DNA of 5,653 nucleotides from assembly GCA_003480425.1 (NCBI GenBank), contig QUJA01000074.1, forward strand, positions 1 to 5,653, read 5' to 3'. Below are positions 1 through 5,653 of the stretch, piece after piece (position 1 is the stretch's first letter; the number at the start of each line of letters is the position of its first letter). The translations under genes were made by a program, and so were the position numbers. Origin of the DNA: Firmicutes bacterium AM31-12AC (GTDB lineage Bacteria > Bacillota > Clostridia > Lachnospirales > Lachnospiraceae). The notes beneath the pieces were generated by a model, which worked only from the letters and a program-made list of their open reading frames with translations, made no database searches and was not told the origin of the DNA.

Positions 1-37
1 GGAGTTTAATGGCTTTTTTCAAAAGCCATTAAACTCC
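1..37. terminator. Perfect 17-bp inverted repeat, probable terminator of the esterase gene
   Basis: Bases 1-17 and 21-37 are exact reverse complements, separated by the three bases TTC. The stem lies 58 bp beyond the esterase stop codon, where a factor-independent terminator for that leftward gene would be expected. Its T-tract, if present, would lie outside the window on the left. On the plus strand no T-run follows (the next bases are GTCCCTATC), so it would not work as a classical terminator in that direction. The repeat may extend past the edge. A small palindromic repeat element is the alternative reading. Confidence 0.5.
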
Positions 38-95
38 GTCCCTATCTGGTTTCTAACGCAAACTTCCTGCTCTCACAATCTTATTCCAGTTGAAA

Positions 96-1064
96 TTATC
101 CAATTATTCCCTTTTCCAACATTTCCTCAAAAGCTGTTTTTTCCGGCAAATCAAACGCAAATCTCTTCTCCAGCCAGCAACCTGCCAGGTCTGCCCATTT
201 TGCAGCATCTGGATATATCTGTGATTTTGCCGCTGCCGTTGCCTGTGTAGAAAGTCCCAATCCATGAGGTCCTTCCTCAAATACATGCAATTCAAATGGA
301 ATCTTGTGTTCTGCCAATGCATGTGCCATACGAAGTGAATGCTGTACCGGAACCAGTTCATCCGATGCAGTTGCCCACAGATACATCGGTGGTGTGTTCT
401 CCGTCACATGTCTTGCCGGACTGACTTCATCCAATAGTTCCTCGGATGGTTCTCCTGTTCCCAAAAATGCTGTGTTTGACGCTTTGAAGAATGCTACATC
501 CATCAGACTTCTTTTTTCTGTATTATCTCTCATGAAAATATAGTCGCTTAATGTATAACCAAGAATCGCTGCCGCCGGACGGAATTTTTCTTTGTCTTCT
601 TGGAAATATTCACTGAGCGTATCTGTATGCCAGTTTGTCGCATACATCGCCGCATTGTGTGCTCCTGCTGAGAATCCGCAGACTGCGATCCGATCTGCAT
701 CAACTTTCCAAGCTTTAGCATGTTCACGGATGATCAGCATCGCCTGTCCAATCTCTCTCATCTGTGTCGGGTACAAACACTCTTCTTTTACCGGAAGTGG
801 TTTTGAGATATCTGGGAATCCACCTGCATTCCCACCCATATAGGTAGAATATCTCAGAACAAATGTATGATATCCCATCGATGCAAACTTCATAGCAATT
901 GGCTCTGCCTCACGATCAGAACAGCTCATATATCCACCACCCGGACAAATTAAAATTGCAGGTCTGGATTTTCCGGCAAGCATCTCCGGTGAATCTTCCA
1001 ATACATATGTTGTTAATGTAACGTCTTCTCGATTTTCATATAATTTGATTACTTCTGTTTTCAT
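96..1064 (-). CDS. Alpha/beta-hydrolase esterase (acetyl-esterase / BD-FAE-like)
   Basis: A complete 322-residue serine hydrolase. The sequence shows an oxyanion-hole motif PGGGY at residues 41-45, a nucleophile elbow GFSAG at 130-134 (Ser132), a probable acid Asp235 in ASDELVP and a His267 in EGPHG. These give the Ser-Asp-His triad in the order and spacing usual for the family. Enzymes of this type hydrolyse short acyl esters, often acetyl groups on xylan-type or other decorated sugars; the substrate here is inferred from context. There is no signal peptide or membrane segment, so it should be cytoplasmic. The ATG is supported by GGAGG 11 bases upstream. It lies 138 bp downstream of the SASA esterase gene on the same strand, with no clear terminator between them and a good promoter of its own, so it may be expressed both alone and by read-through. 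A feruloyl-esterase or peptidase-like activity cannot be excluded. Confidence 0.88.
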   Translation of the reverse strand: MKTEVIKLYENREDVTLTTYVLEDSPEMLAGKSRPAILICPGGGYMSCSDREAEPIAMKFASMGYHTFVLRYSTYMGGNAGGFPDISKPLPVKEECLYPTQMREIGQAMLIIREHAKAWKVDADRIAVCGFSAGAHNAAMYATNWHTDTLSEYFQEDKEKFRPAAAILGYTLSDYIFMRDNTEKRSLMDVAFFKASNTAFLGTGEPSEELLDEVSPARHVTENTPPMYLWATASDELVPVQHSLRMAHALAEHKIPFELHVFEEGPHGLGLSTQATAAAKSQIYPDAAKWADLAGCWLEKRFAFDLPEKTAFEEMLEKGIIG

Positions 1065-1075
1065 CGTAACACATT

Positions 1076-1080
1076 CCTCC
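1076..1080 (-). promoter_or_regulatory. Ribosome binding site of the esterase gene
   Basis: GGAGG (within GGGAGG) on the minus strand, 11 bases before the ATG at 1064. An ATG nearer to it is out of frame, so the site supports the chosen start. Confidence 0.75.
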
Positions 1081-1110
1081 CTTTTTCTTTCATTTTAATT
1101 AAAAATATAT

Positions 1111-1151
1111 CTTTATACTATGTAGATTCTTTTTGTAAATCCGACATTTTT
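1111..1151. repeat. Degenerate direct repeat, copy A (covers the esterase promoter)
   Basis: This stretch resembles 3675-3714 in the same orientation. Hand alignment gives about 32 identical positions in 42 columns with three gap positions, including shared blocks ATGTAGATT, TAAAT and CATTTTT. Copy A contains the esterase promoter. The two copies flank the SASA and tetR genes. AT-richness inflates the match, so common descent is likely but not proven. Confidence 0.4.
1112..1139 (-). promoter_or_regulatory. Sigma-A-type promoter of the esterase gene
   Basis: On the minus strand TTTACA (1134-1139) is followed after 16 bp by TATAAA (1112-1117). This puts the start of transcription near 1105 and leaves a leader of about 40 bases before the ATG. 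A perfect 12-bp palindrome, TTTTAATTAAAA (1093-1104), lies just at or after the start point and could be an operator, although AT-rich DNA produces such palindromes easily. The call is by consensus match only. Confidence 0.55.
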
Positions 1152-1202
1152 TTTGCATTGTCTTATATTCCATATTCTACACACATTTACTCATAACAAA
1201 CC

Positions 1203-2738
1203 TCAAATATCTCCATTCGTTTCAAATGGAATAGCCGGAATTCCTGCTGAATTATATAAATTCACCTGATACCATGAAGTTCTGGCAAATTTCACCTGTA
1301 ATGGTTCGTCCTCAACCTGTTCCATCTGCAATACCAGTTTATTTTCTGCTACTGTAAATGAATAAGCTTTTTCTTCCTCTCCTGCAAATACATGAAGTCC
1401 TTCCACCTTATTACCTTTTACCACGATTCCGTCACCAGCATTGTTCCATGTAATCGTAACAATATTTTTCTTACGTGTGACAGATTCCATCCGCGGTGCA
1501 TCGGCAAGAATGTCCTCTCCATATGCATATTTTCTTGCAAGAAGTGCCAGTCTCTCTCCAACTACTTTCTTATTCTTTGGATGGATATCGATCTGCTCTC
1601 CTGCATCTGAGATTGAACAAAGATGAACATTCGCTACCGTATCTGCGGTATCCTGCTGACACTGGCGGATGATCGGATATTCATTTTTTCTGTCATTATC
1701 CATCCATTTTTCAAAGCCCGGAAGCTGCACAACCATAAACGGTAATGTATCATCTCTCCACAGTGTTCTCCAGTCTGAGATCAAACCGGACAGCATGTCT
1801 TTGTAAAATACATTCATCCCCGGAGTATCGTCATCACTTTCTCCCTGATACCATAAAAATCCGCTGATTCCATATGGCGCAATTATCTTTACCATGTGCT
1901 CATACAGACTTCCCGGTATGCTTTGCGGCATCATTATCGAAAGATATTCCTGCAAGTCCATAGAATTGGCAAATTGTGAGAAAAACACCTGTACCTCTTC
2001 CTCACTTCTTGTTCTTGGGAGTACGAATTCTGTAAACGGATCTGCAAACATATTTCCTCTGTCATTCATCGGATTCCCATGCTGCTTTTTCCAATACTCT
2101 TCCATGTCCAACTTTGCGACCTGATTCTCATACTCTTCCATCCATGCTGGTCCAACTTTCTTCACAGTCTCTGGATTCATCCACGCACACGCAACTGTCC
2201 CGCCCCAATTACAACCTATGATTGCAACCGGCACATCTAACGCTGATTCCAATTCCTTTTGGAAATAATAGCCGACTGCCGAAAAGTACTCGAGGTCCTC
2301 ATTTGTCGCCTTTCTCCATACTGCCTCTCGACTATAGTCAAATTCTTCTAATTGTCCGTCATAGCACACTTCCGGCACATCATAAAAACGTAATCTGGAA
2401 TTCGGCATCTCTTTCATCGCCTCTTCTTTGTACTTCTCATAACGCATCCAGAACTCCATATTAGACTGGCCGCCTGCCACCCATACTTCACCGATTGCAA
2501 CATCTTCATACTGCAACTGTTCTGTCTCTGTAAAGATACGCATCACTTCGCCCTCTGAAGCCTGAAGCGCCGGAATCATAACTGACCACACACCATCCTC
2601 ACCTGCGACAGAGCTGCCTCTCTGTCCTTGAATTTCTACATTCACAGTCGTTCTTGAATCACTTTGTCCCCAGACACAAATTTCTTTCCCTCGCTGGAGC
2701 GTCATTCCATTTTGAAATATCTTTGCCGTCTTTAACAC
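1203..2738 (-). CDS. SGNH-fold sialate O-acetylesterase family protein (SASA/DUF303)
   Basis: A complete 511-residue esterase. It has the family's GGQSNM block at residues 89-94 (nucleophile Ser92), the GCNWGG block at 175-180, WYQGESD at 296-302 and the acid-base pair in DIHP (Asp384, His386). An N-terminal beta-rich stretch (about 1-80) and a C-terminal beta-rich stretch (about 410-511) flank the catalytic part, as is usual. The family removes O-acetyl groups from sialic acids, and relatives in carbohydrate esterase family 6 deacetylate xylan. Which applies here cannot be read directly, and no sialidase or sialate catabolic gene is in view. No signal peptide is seen, pointing to a cytoplasmic enzyme acting on imported sugars. 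Translation starts at GTG, fixed by AGGAGG five bases upstream; the next in-frame ATG (codon 12) has no such site. It is divergent from the tetR gene, which is its likely regulator. Confidence 0.9.
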   Translation of the reverse strand: MLKTAKIFQNGMTLQRGKEICVWGQSDSRTTVNVEIQGQRGSSVAGEDGVWSVMIPALQASEGEVMRIFTETEQLQYEDVAIGEVWVAGGQSNMEFWMRYEKYKEEAMKEMPNSRLRFYDVPEVCYDGQLEEFDYSREAVWRKATNEDLEYFSAVGYYFQKELESALDVPVAIIGCNWGGTVACAWMNPETVKKVGPAWMEEYENQVAKLDMEEYWKKQHGNPMNDRGNMFADPFTEFVLPRTRSEEEVQVFFSQFANSMDLQEYLSIMMPQSIPGSLYEHMVKIIAPYGISGFLWYQGESDDDTPGMNVFYKDMLSGLISDWRTLWRDDTLPFMVVQLPGFEKWMDNDRKNEYPIIRQCQQDTADTVANVHLCSISDAGEQIDIHPKNKKVVGERLALLARKYAYGEDILADAPRMESVTRKKNIVTITWNNAGDGIVVKGNKVEGLHVFAGEEEKAYSFTVAENKLVLQMEQVEDEPLQVKFARTSWYQVNLYNSAGIPAIPFETNGDI

Positions 2739-2743
2739 TTTTT

Positions 2744-2749
2744 CCTCCT
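2744..2749 (-). promoter_or_regulatory. Strong ribosome binding site that fixes the GTG start of the SASA gene
   Basis: AGGAGG on the minus strand, separated by five A residues from the GTG at 2736-2738. The perfect match to the anti-Shine-Dalgarno sequence decides for the GTG over the downstream ATG. Confidence 0.8.
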
Positions 2750-2753
2750 GTCC

Positions 2754-2772
2754 GAATAGGAAATCTCTATTC
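2754..2772. repeat. Inverted repeat in the SASA leader
   Basis: GAATAG (2754-2759) and CTATTC (2767-2772) are reverse complements with a seven-base spacer. The element lies four bases upstream of the AGGAGG site, so in RNA it would place a small hairpin right before the ribosome binding site. In DNA it could serve as an additional repressor site. With only six base pairs it may be chance. Confidence 0.35.
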
Positions 2773-2793
2773 TTTTTATCTTGTTTTTACGCT

Positions 2794-2818
2794 GTTAAAT
2801 CACTTAACATTATGTTAA
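2794..2818. promoter_or_regulatory. Candidate TetR operator: two overlapping inverted repeats
   Basis: TTAACAT (2804-2810), a central T, and ATGTTAA (2812-2818) form a perfect 15-bp odd palindrome. Its left arm is shared with a second inverted repeat, GTTAA (2794-2798), five bases, TTAAC (2804-2808). The half-site GTTAA thus occurs three times at roughly one helical turn. The position between divergent tetR and SASA genes, overlapping the proposed SASA -10 box, is typical for a TetR-family operator. Binding by this particular protein is inferred. Confidence 0.5.
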
Positions 2819-2840
2819 CTCGTTTTTTCTTGAAATACAA
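2812..2840 (-). promoter_or_regulatory. Possible promoter of the SASA gene
   Basis: On the minus strand TTGTAT (2835-2840) is followed after 17 bp by TAACAT (2812-2817). Both boxes are imperfect; CATAAT just downstream is another possible -10 but its spacing to this -35 is 20 bp. Whichever is used, the -10 falls inside the palindrome at 2804-2818, so a bound repressor would block polymerase. Confidence 0.35.
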
Positions 2841-2852
2841 GCACTTTTCTAC

Positions 2853-2882
2853 TTTACGAATAACTTTCTTTACTGTTATAAT
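2853..2882 (+). promoter_or_regulatory. Promoter of the tetR gene
   Basis: TTTACG (2853-2858) and a consensus TATAAT (2877-2882) are 18 bp apart, giving a predicted transcription start near 2889 and a leader of about 27 bases. A short inverted repeat ATAG-AAA-CTAT (2888-2898) sits at the start point and could contribute to autoregulation. The ribosome binding site before the ATG (an AAAGAG-like stretch) is weak. Confidence 0.6.
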
Positions 2883-2915
2883 AAAAAATAGAAACTATAG
2901 AAAAGAGACGATATT

Positions 2916-3581
2916 ATGGATCAGACTGCTTATTTTAATCAAATGCGTGAAAAACGTAAAAAAGAAATACTATCTGCTGCGCGGAAGATGCTGTTAAAGG
3001 ATGGACCAGCTTCATTTACCATGCAGAATCTTGCCAAAAAGCTGGATATTTCCACCGTAACTTTATATAAATATTTTAAAAATATGGACGATGTCATGTC
3101 TGCACTCAAAGATGAAATTATTCCGCACACAGTTGCACAGACTTTAGATGTAAATGATTCCTTAGCACTTTCTCAGACAAAAGGCTCTGCTTTAGAACAA
3201 TTTCTATTGCTGTTTCATTCCTTTTTAAATGAGATTTTTAAACACAAAGATGACCTCACTTTACTGCTTTTAATCGAAACATATACACAGGATACTCCTG
3301 TTTCTAAAAGGCAGTCTGATACGATTACTCTATATTCAGAAGCTCTTGACAAACAGGCGGAACTTCTTCTAACAGAAGCTCAACAGAACGGAGAACTACG
3401 GCAAGGTATTGACCTTCCTCTCTCACTGTCATTTGTTCATCGTCTGGTACTTTCTACCTTGCAGCACATTGGCCTTTTATCGGCACGGGAGTTTCGAAAT
3501 CAGAAAGATGAACTGCAAGATTATATTGATGAAATTATAAACATGTTGCGTACGTACCTTTCAGATTCTTCTAAATCATAG
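2916..3581 (+). CDS. TetR/AcrR-family transcriptional regulator
   Basis: A complete 221-residue regulator. Residues about 14-62 form the N-terminal DNA-binding domain: a first helix from KKEILSAA, then the helix-turn-helix with FTMQNLAKKLDIS and the very typical recognition-helix sequence TVTLYKYFKNMDD. The remaining roughly 150 residues are helical and divergent, as usual for the ligand-binding and dimerisation part, so the inducer cannot be named. The protein should act as a cytoplasmic dimer, normally a repressor released by a small ligand. It is divergent from the SASA esterase with a 177-bp shared control region containing palindromes, which makes that gene and tetR itself the likely targets. 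It converges on the GH2 gene. TetR control of a sugar-esterase locus is less common than LacI or AraC control. An in-frame ATG at 2943 is a possible alternative start. Confidence 0.93.
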   Translation: MDQTAYFNQMREKRKKEILSAARKMLLKDGPASFTMQNLAKKLDISTVTLYKYFKNMDDVMSALKDEIIPHTVAQTLDVNDSLALSQTKGSALEQFLLLFHSFLNEIFKHKDDLTLLLLIETYTQDTPVSKRQSDTITLYSEALDKQAELLLTEAQQNGELRQGIDLPLSLSFVHRLVLSTLQHIGLLSAREFRNQKDELQDYIDEIINMLRTYLSDSSKS

Positions 3582-3598
3582 ATACATTTTGTAATTGC

Positions 3599-3658
3599 AA
3601 AGAAGGAATGTTTTTACGGGATTTTTCCTGGCAATGACATTCCTTCTTTTCTTATTTT
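3599..3658 (+). terminator. Rho-independent terminator after tetR
   Basis: Bases 3599-3611 and 3637-3649 are a perfect 13-bp inverted repeat, followed by the T-rich stretch TTTTCTTATTTT. The 25-base loop contains a second small stem (3617-3621 with 3626-3630, one G-T wobble, loop TTTT), so the whole can fold as a long two-part hairpin. It begins 18 bp after the tetR stop. On the minus strand the stem is followed by only a short T-run, so termination of the converging GH2 transcript is possible but weaker. Confidence 0.8.
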
Positions 3659-3674
3659 AATCTGAGACCTTTCT

Positions 3675-3714
3675 CTTTACCATGTAGATTTTTTTCTATA
3701 AATTCTGCATTTTT
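3675..3714. repeat. Degenerate direct repeat, copy B (downstream of the GH2 gene)
   Basis: This is the counterpart of 1111-1151 in the same orientation. On the minus strand it still shows a promoter-like pair, TTTATA, 17 bp, TAAAGA, in the same place where copy A has the esterase promoter. Here that would fire leftward into the tetR terminator and antisense to tetR. It may be a decayed promoter remnant left when the SASA-tetR block arrived. Confidence 0.35.
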
Positions 3715-3751
3715 ATACAGCTTTATTGTTCGCACTACGCGTGAACAGTAA

Positions 3752-5551
3752 CTATACAGTCTCAATCTCCACTTTGGCATTTCCATAAGCCTTTGATGTA
3801 AGTGACACTGTAATCTTTCCTTTTTCACCATTTCCTCTGACAGCTGCCCGCAATCTTCCCTCAAATGGTCGTGCTTCTGTATCGAAATAATTTTCTTCCG
3901 ATTCTGGATCTGCGCTTCCATAGCCAAGTATGCTTCCTGCTCCTTCAATCGTAATGCAGACTGGCTCATTTGCACTTGGATCTATGTTGCCATTTCCATC
4001 CTTTACACTGATTTCCACATAACAGATATCACTTCCGTCTGCCGGAATCTGAGTACGATCGTTAAATGCTTCCAGACGAAGATTATTTTCCGCCGTTATA
4101 ATCTTGTTTCTTCCGACTTCTTTTCCGTCTGTATATACAATGGTTTCCAGAACTCCCGGTTCGTACGTTGTCTCAAAATATGTGACTGCTTTCTTCTGTT
4201 CCCCTACTTTTTTCCGTTCCACACAAGTTCCGTTTACATACAGTTCTGCCTCCTGAGCATCTGCATAAACTTCAACTGTTACCGTTTTTCCCTCGTAACC
4301 TTTCCAGTTCCAGCTATTTACAGCATCTGTCATCGTCCAGTTTGTAAGGTTTTTCCTTTCTCCATGATGCTGTGGTGGCTGTACAGCAATATATGGCGTC
4401 TTTCTCAGTCCCCATATAATTTCTCTCCAGTAAGAAATCACTCTTCTGTCTCCCAAAAGGTTCATGTCACCACAGTAAGCCGCTTTATAAGGGTATGGAG
4501 CGTAGAATTCCATTTCTTTTTTCTCTCCATATGTGATTTTTCCAATACCTGCTTCCCCTAGATAGTCCCACGCAGTCCATGAGAAATCTCCAATAACATT
4601 TGAATATTTTTCTACCAACGGCCAGTTCATATCCAGACTCTGCGGTGTTGTCTCTGATCCAACAATAATTCGATCCGGATACTTTTCCCGATCACTTTCG
4701 TATCTGCATGCAGCATAATTGTAGCCCGCTATATCCACCTGGCCAAATGCTTCTTCTGTCGCTTTTCCTGCAGTTTCTCCAGCAACAATCCGGTCCATAA
4801 ATGCAGCAAAATCTGTCATCATGCTGTTAATTTCCTGCTGTTCTGCACCAGAAGCTTCTTCTTTTTTCTGCACTTCCTGTGCATTTTCTGCTGCCATGCC
4901 AGCCATGATCTCGCCCATTCGATCTTGTATACTCAACACAAAGTTCACGCTGTTTGTCACATATCTGGTGTCATCCAGAGAACGAATCTTGTCTGCGATT
5001 TTCTTTCCCATTTGTATATCCAGTTTATTTCCACATTCCGGAATCTCATTTCCTATAGAATACATTACTACACACGGATGGTTATAATCCTTCCAGACCA
5101 TGTTTGTAACATCTTTCTCCCACCATTCTGTCATGACCATTCCGTAATCAAACTCACCTTTCGTCGTGGTCCATACGTCACTGAATTCGTCCATGACGTA
5201 CATACCAAGTCTGTCGCAGGCTTCAAGAAGAACCCGGCTCATTGGATAGTGGGAGCTTCGGATTGCGTTATATCCTGCCTCTTTTAATCTTCTGACACGC
5301 ATCTCCTCCGCATGAGGAAATTCTGCCGCCCCGATAATGCCATTGTCGTGATGAATACATCCACCCCGAAGTTTTACGCTTTTACCATTAACTCGCAAAC
5401 CATGTTTCACATCTAACTGAAGTTTACGGATTCCAAAACTTCCGCTTTCTTCATCCAGTACTTCTCCCTGTTCTGTCAGCTGCACTTTATACTGATACAG
5501 ATACGGATGCTCAACATTCCAGAGATTCGGCTGATCCACATACAACATCAT
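3752..5551 (-). CDS. Glycoside hydrolase family 2 (beta-galactosidase-like), catalytic and C-terminal part
   Basis: An ORF of 599 residues from an in-frame ATG, lacking the sugar-binding N-terminal domain. Residues 1-45 are the end of the GH2 immunoglobulin-like domain (PNLWNVEHPYLY). About 50-380 is the TIM barrel, with the acid-base Glu169 in SIGNE and the nucleophile Glu300 in VGSE. The stretch SWTAWDYLGEAGIGK follows the nucleophile. A DUF4982-type domain follows at about 412-482, then a C-terminal immunoglobulin-like domain at about 488-598. This architecture is best known from exo-beta-galactosidases, though other beta-glycosides are possible; I do not see the NxK signature of beta-glucuronidases. 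Residues about 205-265 form a polar Glu/Ala-rich insertion in the barrel. The true N-terminus lies upstream in another frame (5548-5653 and beyond the window), so the ATG at 5551 is probably not the original start. No AGGAGG-type site precedes it closely; GGAG lies 13 bases upstream. Confidence 0.85.
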   Translation of the reverse strand: MMLYVDQPNLWNVEHPYLYQYKVQLTEQGEVLDEESGSFGIRKLQLDVKHGLRVNGKSVKLRGGCIHHDNGIIGAAEFPHAEEMRVRRLKEAGYNAIRSSHYPMSRVLLEACDRLGMYVMDEFSDVWTTTKGEFDYGMVMTEWWEKDVTNMVWKDYNHPCVVMYSIGNEIPECGNKLDIQMGKKIADKIRSLDDTRYVTNSVNFVLSIQDRMGEIMAGMAAENAQEVQKKEEASGAEQQEINSMMTDFAAFMDRIVAGETAGKATEEAFGQVDIAGYNYAACRYESDREKYPDRIIVGSETTPQSLDMNWPLVEKYSNVIGDFSWTAWDYLGEAGIGKITYGEKKEMEFYAPYPYKAAYCGDMNLLGDRRVISYWREIIWGLRKTPYIAVQPPQHHGERKNLTNWTMTDAVNSWNWKGYEGKTVTVEVYADAQEAELYVNGTCVERKKVGEQKKAVTYFETTYEPGVLETIVYTDGKEVGRNKIITAENNLRLEAFNDRTQIPADGSDICYVEISVKDGNGNIDPSANEPVCITIEGAGSILGYGSADPESEENYFDTEARPFEGRLRAAVRGNGEKGKITVSLTSKAYGNAKVEIETV

Positions 5552-5653
5552 CCGATATGATTTTCTCCATATTCATCGATTGTAACCGGCATCTTATTTT
5601 CTGCTGCCACTTTTCCCTGTGCATCTATCAGCTGCAATTTTATCTCAGCCTCT
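5548..5653 (-). pseudogene. N-terminal GH2 fragment, out of frame with the catalytic part, cut by the window edge
   Basis: On the minus strand from the window edge, one frame reads 34 codons (beginning EAEIKLQLIDAQGKVAAENK, later PVTIDEYGENH) before TGA at 5548-5550. This is the usual end of a GH2 immunoglobulin-like domain, and the expected continuation (LYVDQPNLW) is present in the neighbouring frame. The catalytic frame itself has a stop at 5573-5575, so the switch must happen within 5551-5572. Adding one A to the A4 tract (plus-strand T 5561-5564) gives an uninterrupted protein. The TGA overlaps the ATG of the downstream ORF as ATGA, so coupled translation of two chains is formally possible. 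A sequencing indel would equally explain it. Confidence 0.75.

Noticed and set aside
1065..1202. A terminator between the SASA gene and the esterase gene
   Set aside because: The gap is AT-rich with only weak ATAT repeats and no GC-containing stem followed by T residues on the minus strand, so read-through is more likely.
2812..2997. 61-codon plus-strand ORF running into tetR
   Set aside because: It overlaps the operator, promoter and tetR start in another frame and has no ribosome binding site; tetR has a clear family match from 2916.
3728..3746. Hairpin GTTCGCAC / GTGAAC-type just after the GH2 stop as its terminator
   Set aside because: The eight-pair stem has a mismatch and a wobble, and the minus strand continues with AATAAAGC rather than a T-run, so I do not call it a terminator.
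3652..3975. 107-codon minus-strand ORF overlapping the end of the GH2 gene
   Set aside because: It lies mostly inside the GH2 coding region in another frame, has no recognisable family and no ribosome binding site. The GH2 frame there encodes a clear C-terminal domain.
4925..5287. 120-codon plus-strand ORF
   Set aside because: It is antisense to the GH2 barrel region containing catalytic Glu169, has low-quality composition and no family resemblance. It is a shadow.
5551..5572. Programmed -1 ribosomal frameshifting in the GH2 gene
   Set aside because: The tract reads GGA GAA AAT in the upstream frame and holds no X XXY YYZ slippery heptamer. Slippage would need poor re-pairing, and no clear downstream stimulator is seen. 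An indel is simpler.
1..5653. CRISPR array, tRNA or rRNA gene, insertion sequence or a defence system
   Set aside because: No spaced identical repeats, no cloverleaf or rRNA motif, and no transposase, nuclease or toxin-like protein. All substantial ORFs are explained by sugar metabolism and its regulator.

Overview
The window looks like chromosomal DNA from a gut-type, low-to-moderate GC Gram-positive anaerobe of the Clostridia, most likely Lachnospiraceae. This rests on the AT-rich intergenic DNA, strong AGGAGG-type ribosome binding sites, sigma-A-like promoters and the protein families present. It is an inference from style, not from a marker gene. The whole window is an accessory carbohydrate-use locus. 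I see no rRNA, tRNA, CRISPR array, transposase or phage gene.

Layout from left to right. Bases 1-37 are a perfect 17-bp inverted repeat, probably the terminator of the esterase gene that follows. Bases 96-1064 (minus) encode an alpha/beta-hydrolase acetyl-esterase. Bases 1203-2738 (minus, GTG start) encode an SGNH-fold esterase of the sialate O-acetylesterase (SASA/DUF303) type. Bases 2739-2915 are a divergent control region with outward promoters and overlapping inverted repeats. Bases 2916-3581 (plus) encode a TetR-family regulator, followed by a strong hairpin terminator in the convergent gap. Bases 3752-5653 (minus) hold the C-terminal three quarters of a glycoside hydrolase family 2 enzyme that runs off the right edge.

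The GH2 reading frame is broken near 5551-5572. The N-terminal part (5548-5653) and the catalytic part (3752-5551) are in different frames, joined by a 4-base ATGA stop/start overlap. One extra A in the A4 tract at 5561-5564 would restore a continuous protein. This is a real split or decayed gene, a phase-variable tract, or a one-base sequencing error.

How the genes may work together: two esterases from unrelated folds and a GH2 exo-glycosidase, with no signal peptide visible on the two complete enzymes. This suggests cytoplasmic removal of O-acetyl decorations from imported oligosaccharides, with the GH2 cutting a terminal beta-linked sugar. The TetR protein probably controls the divergent SASA gene, and perhaps the esterase behind it, by binding palindromes that overlap the proposed SASA -10 box. 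The actual glycan cannot be read from the sequence. A degenerate roughly 40-bp direct repeat flanks the SASA-tetR block and hints that this block was inserted between the GH2 and esterase genes.
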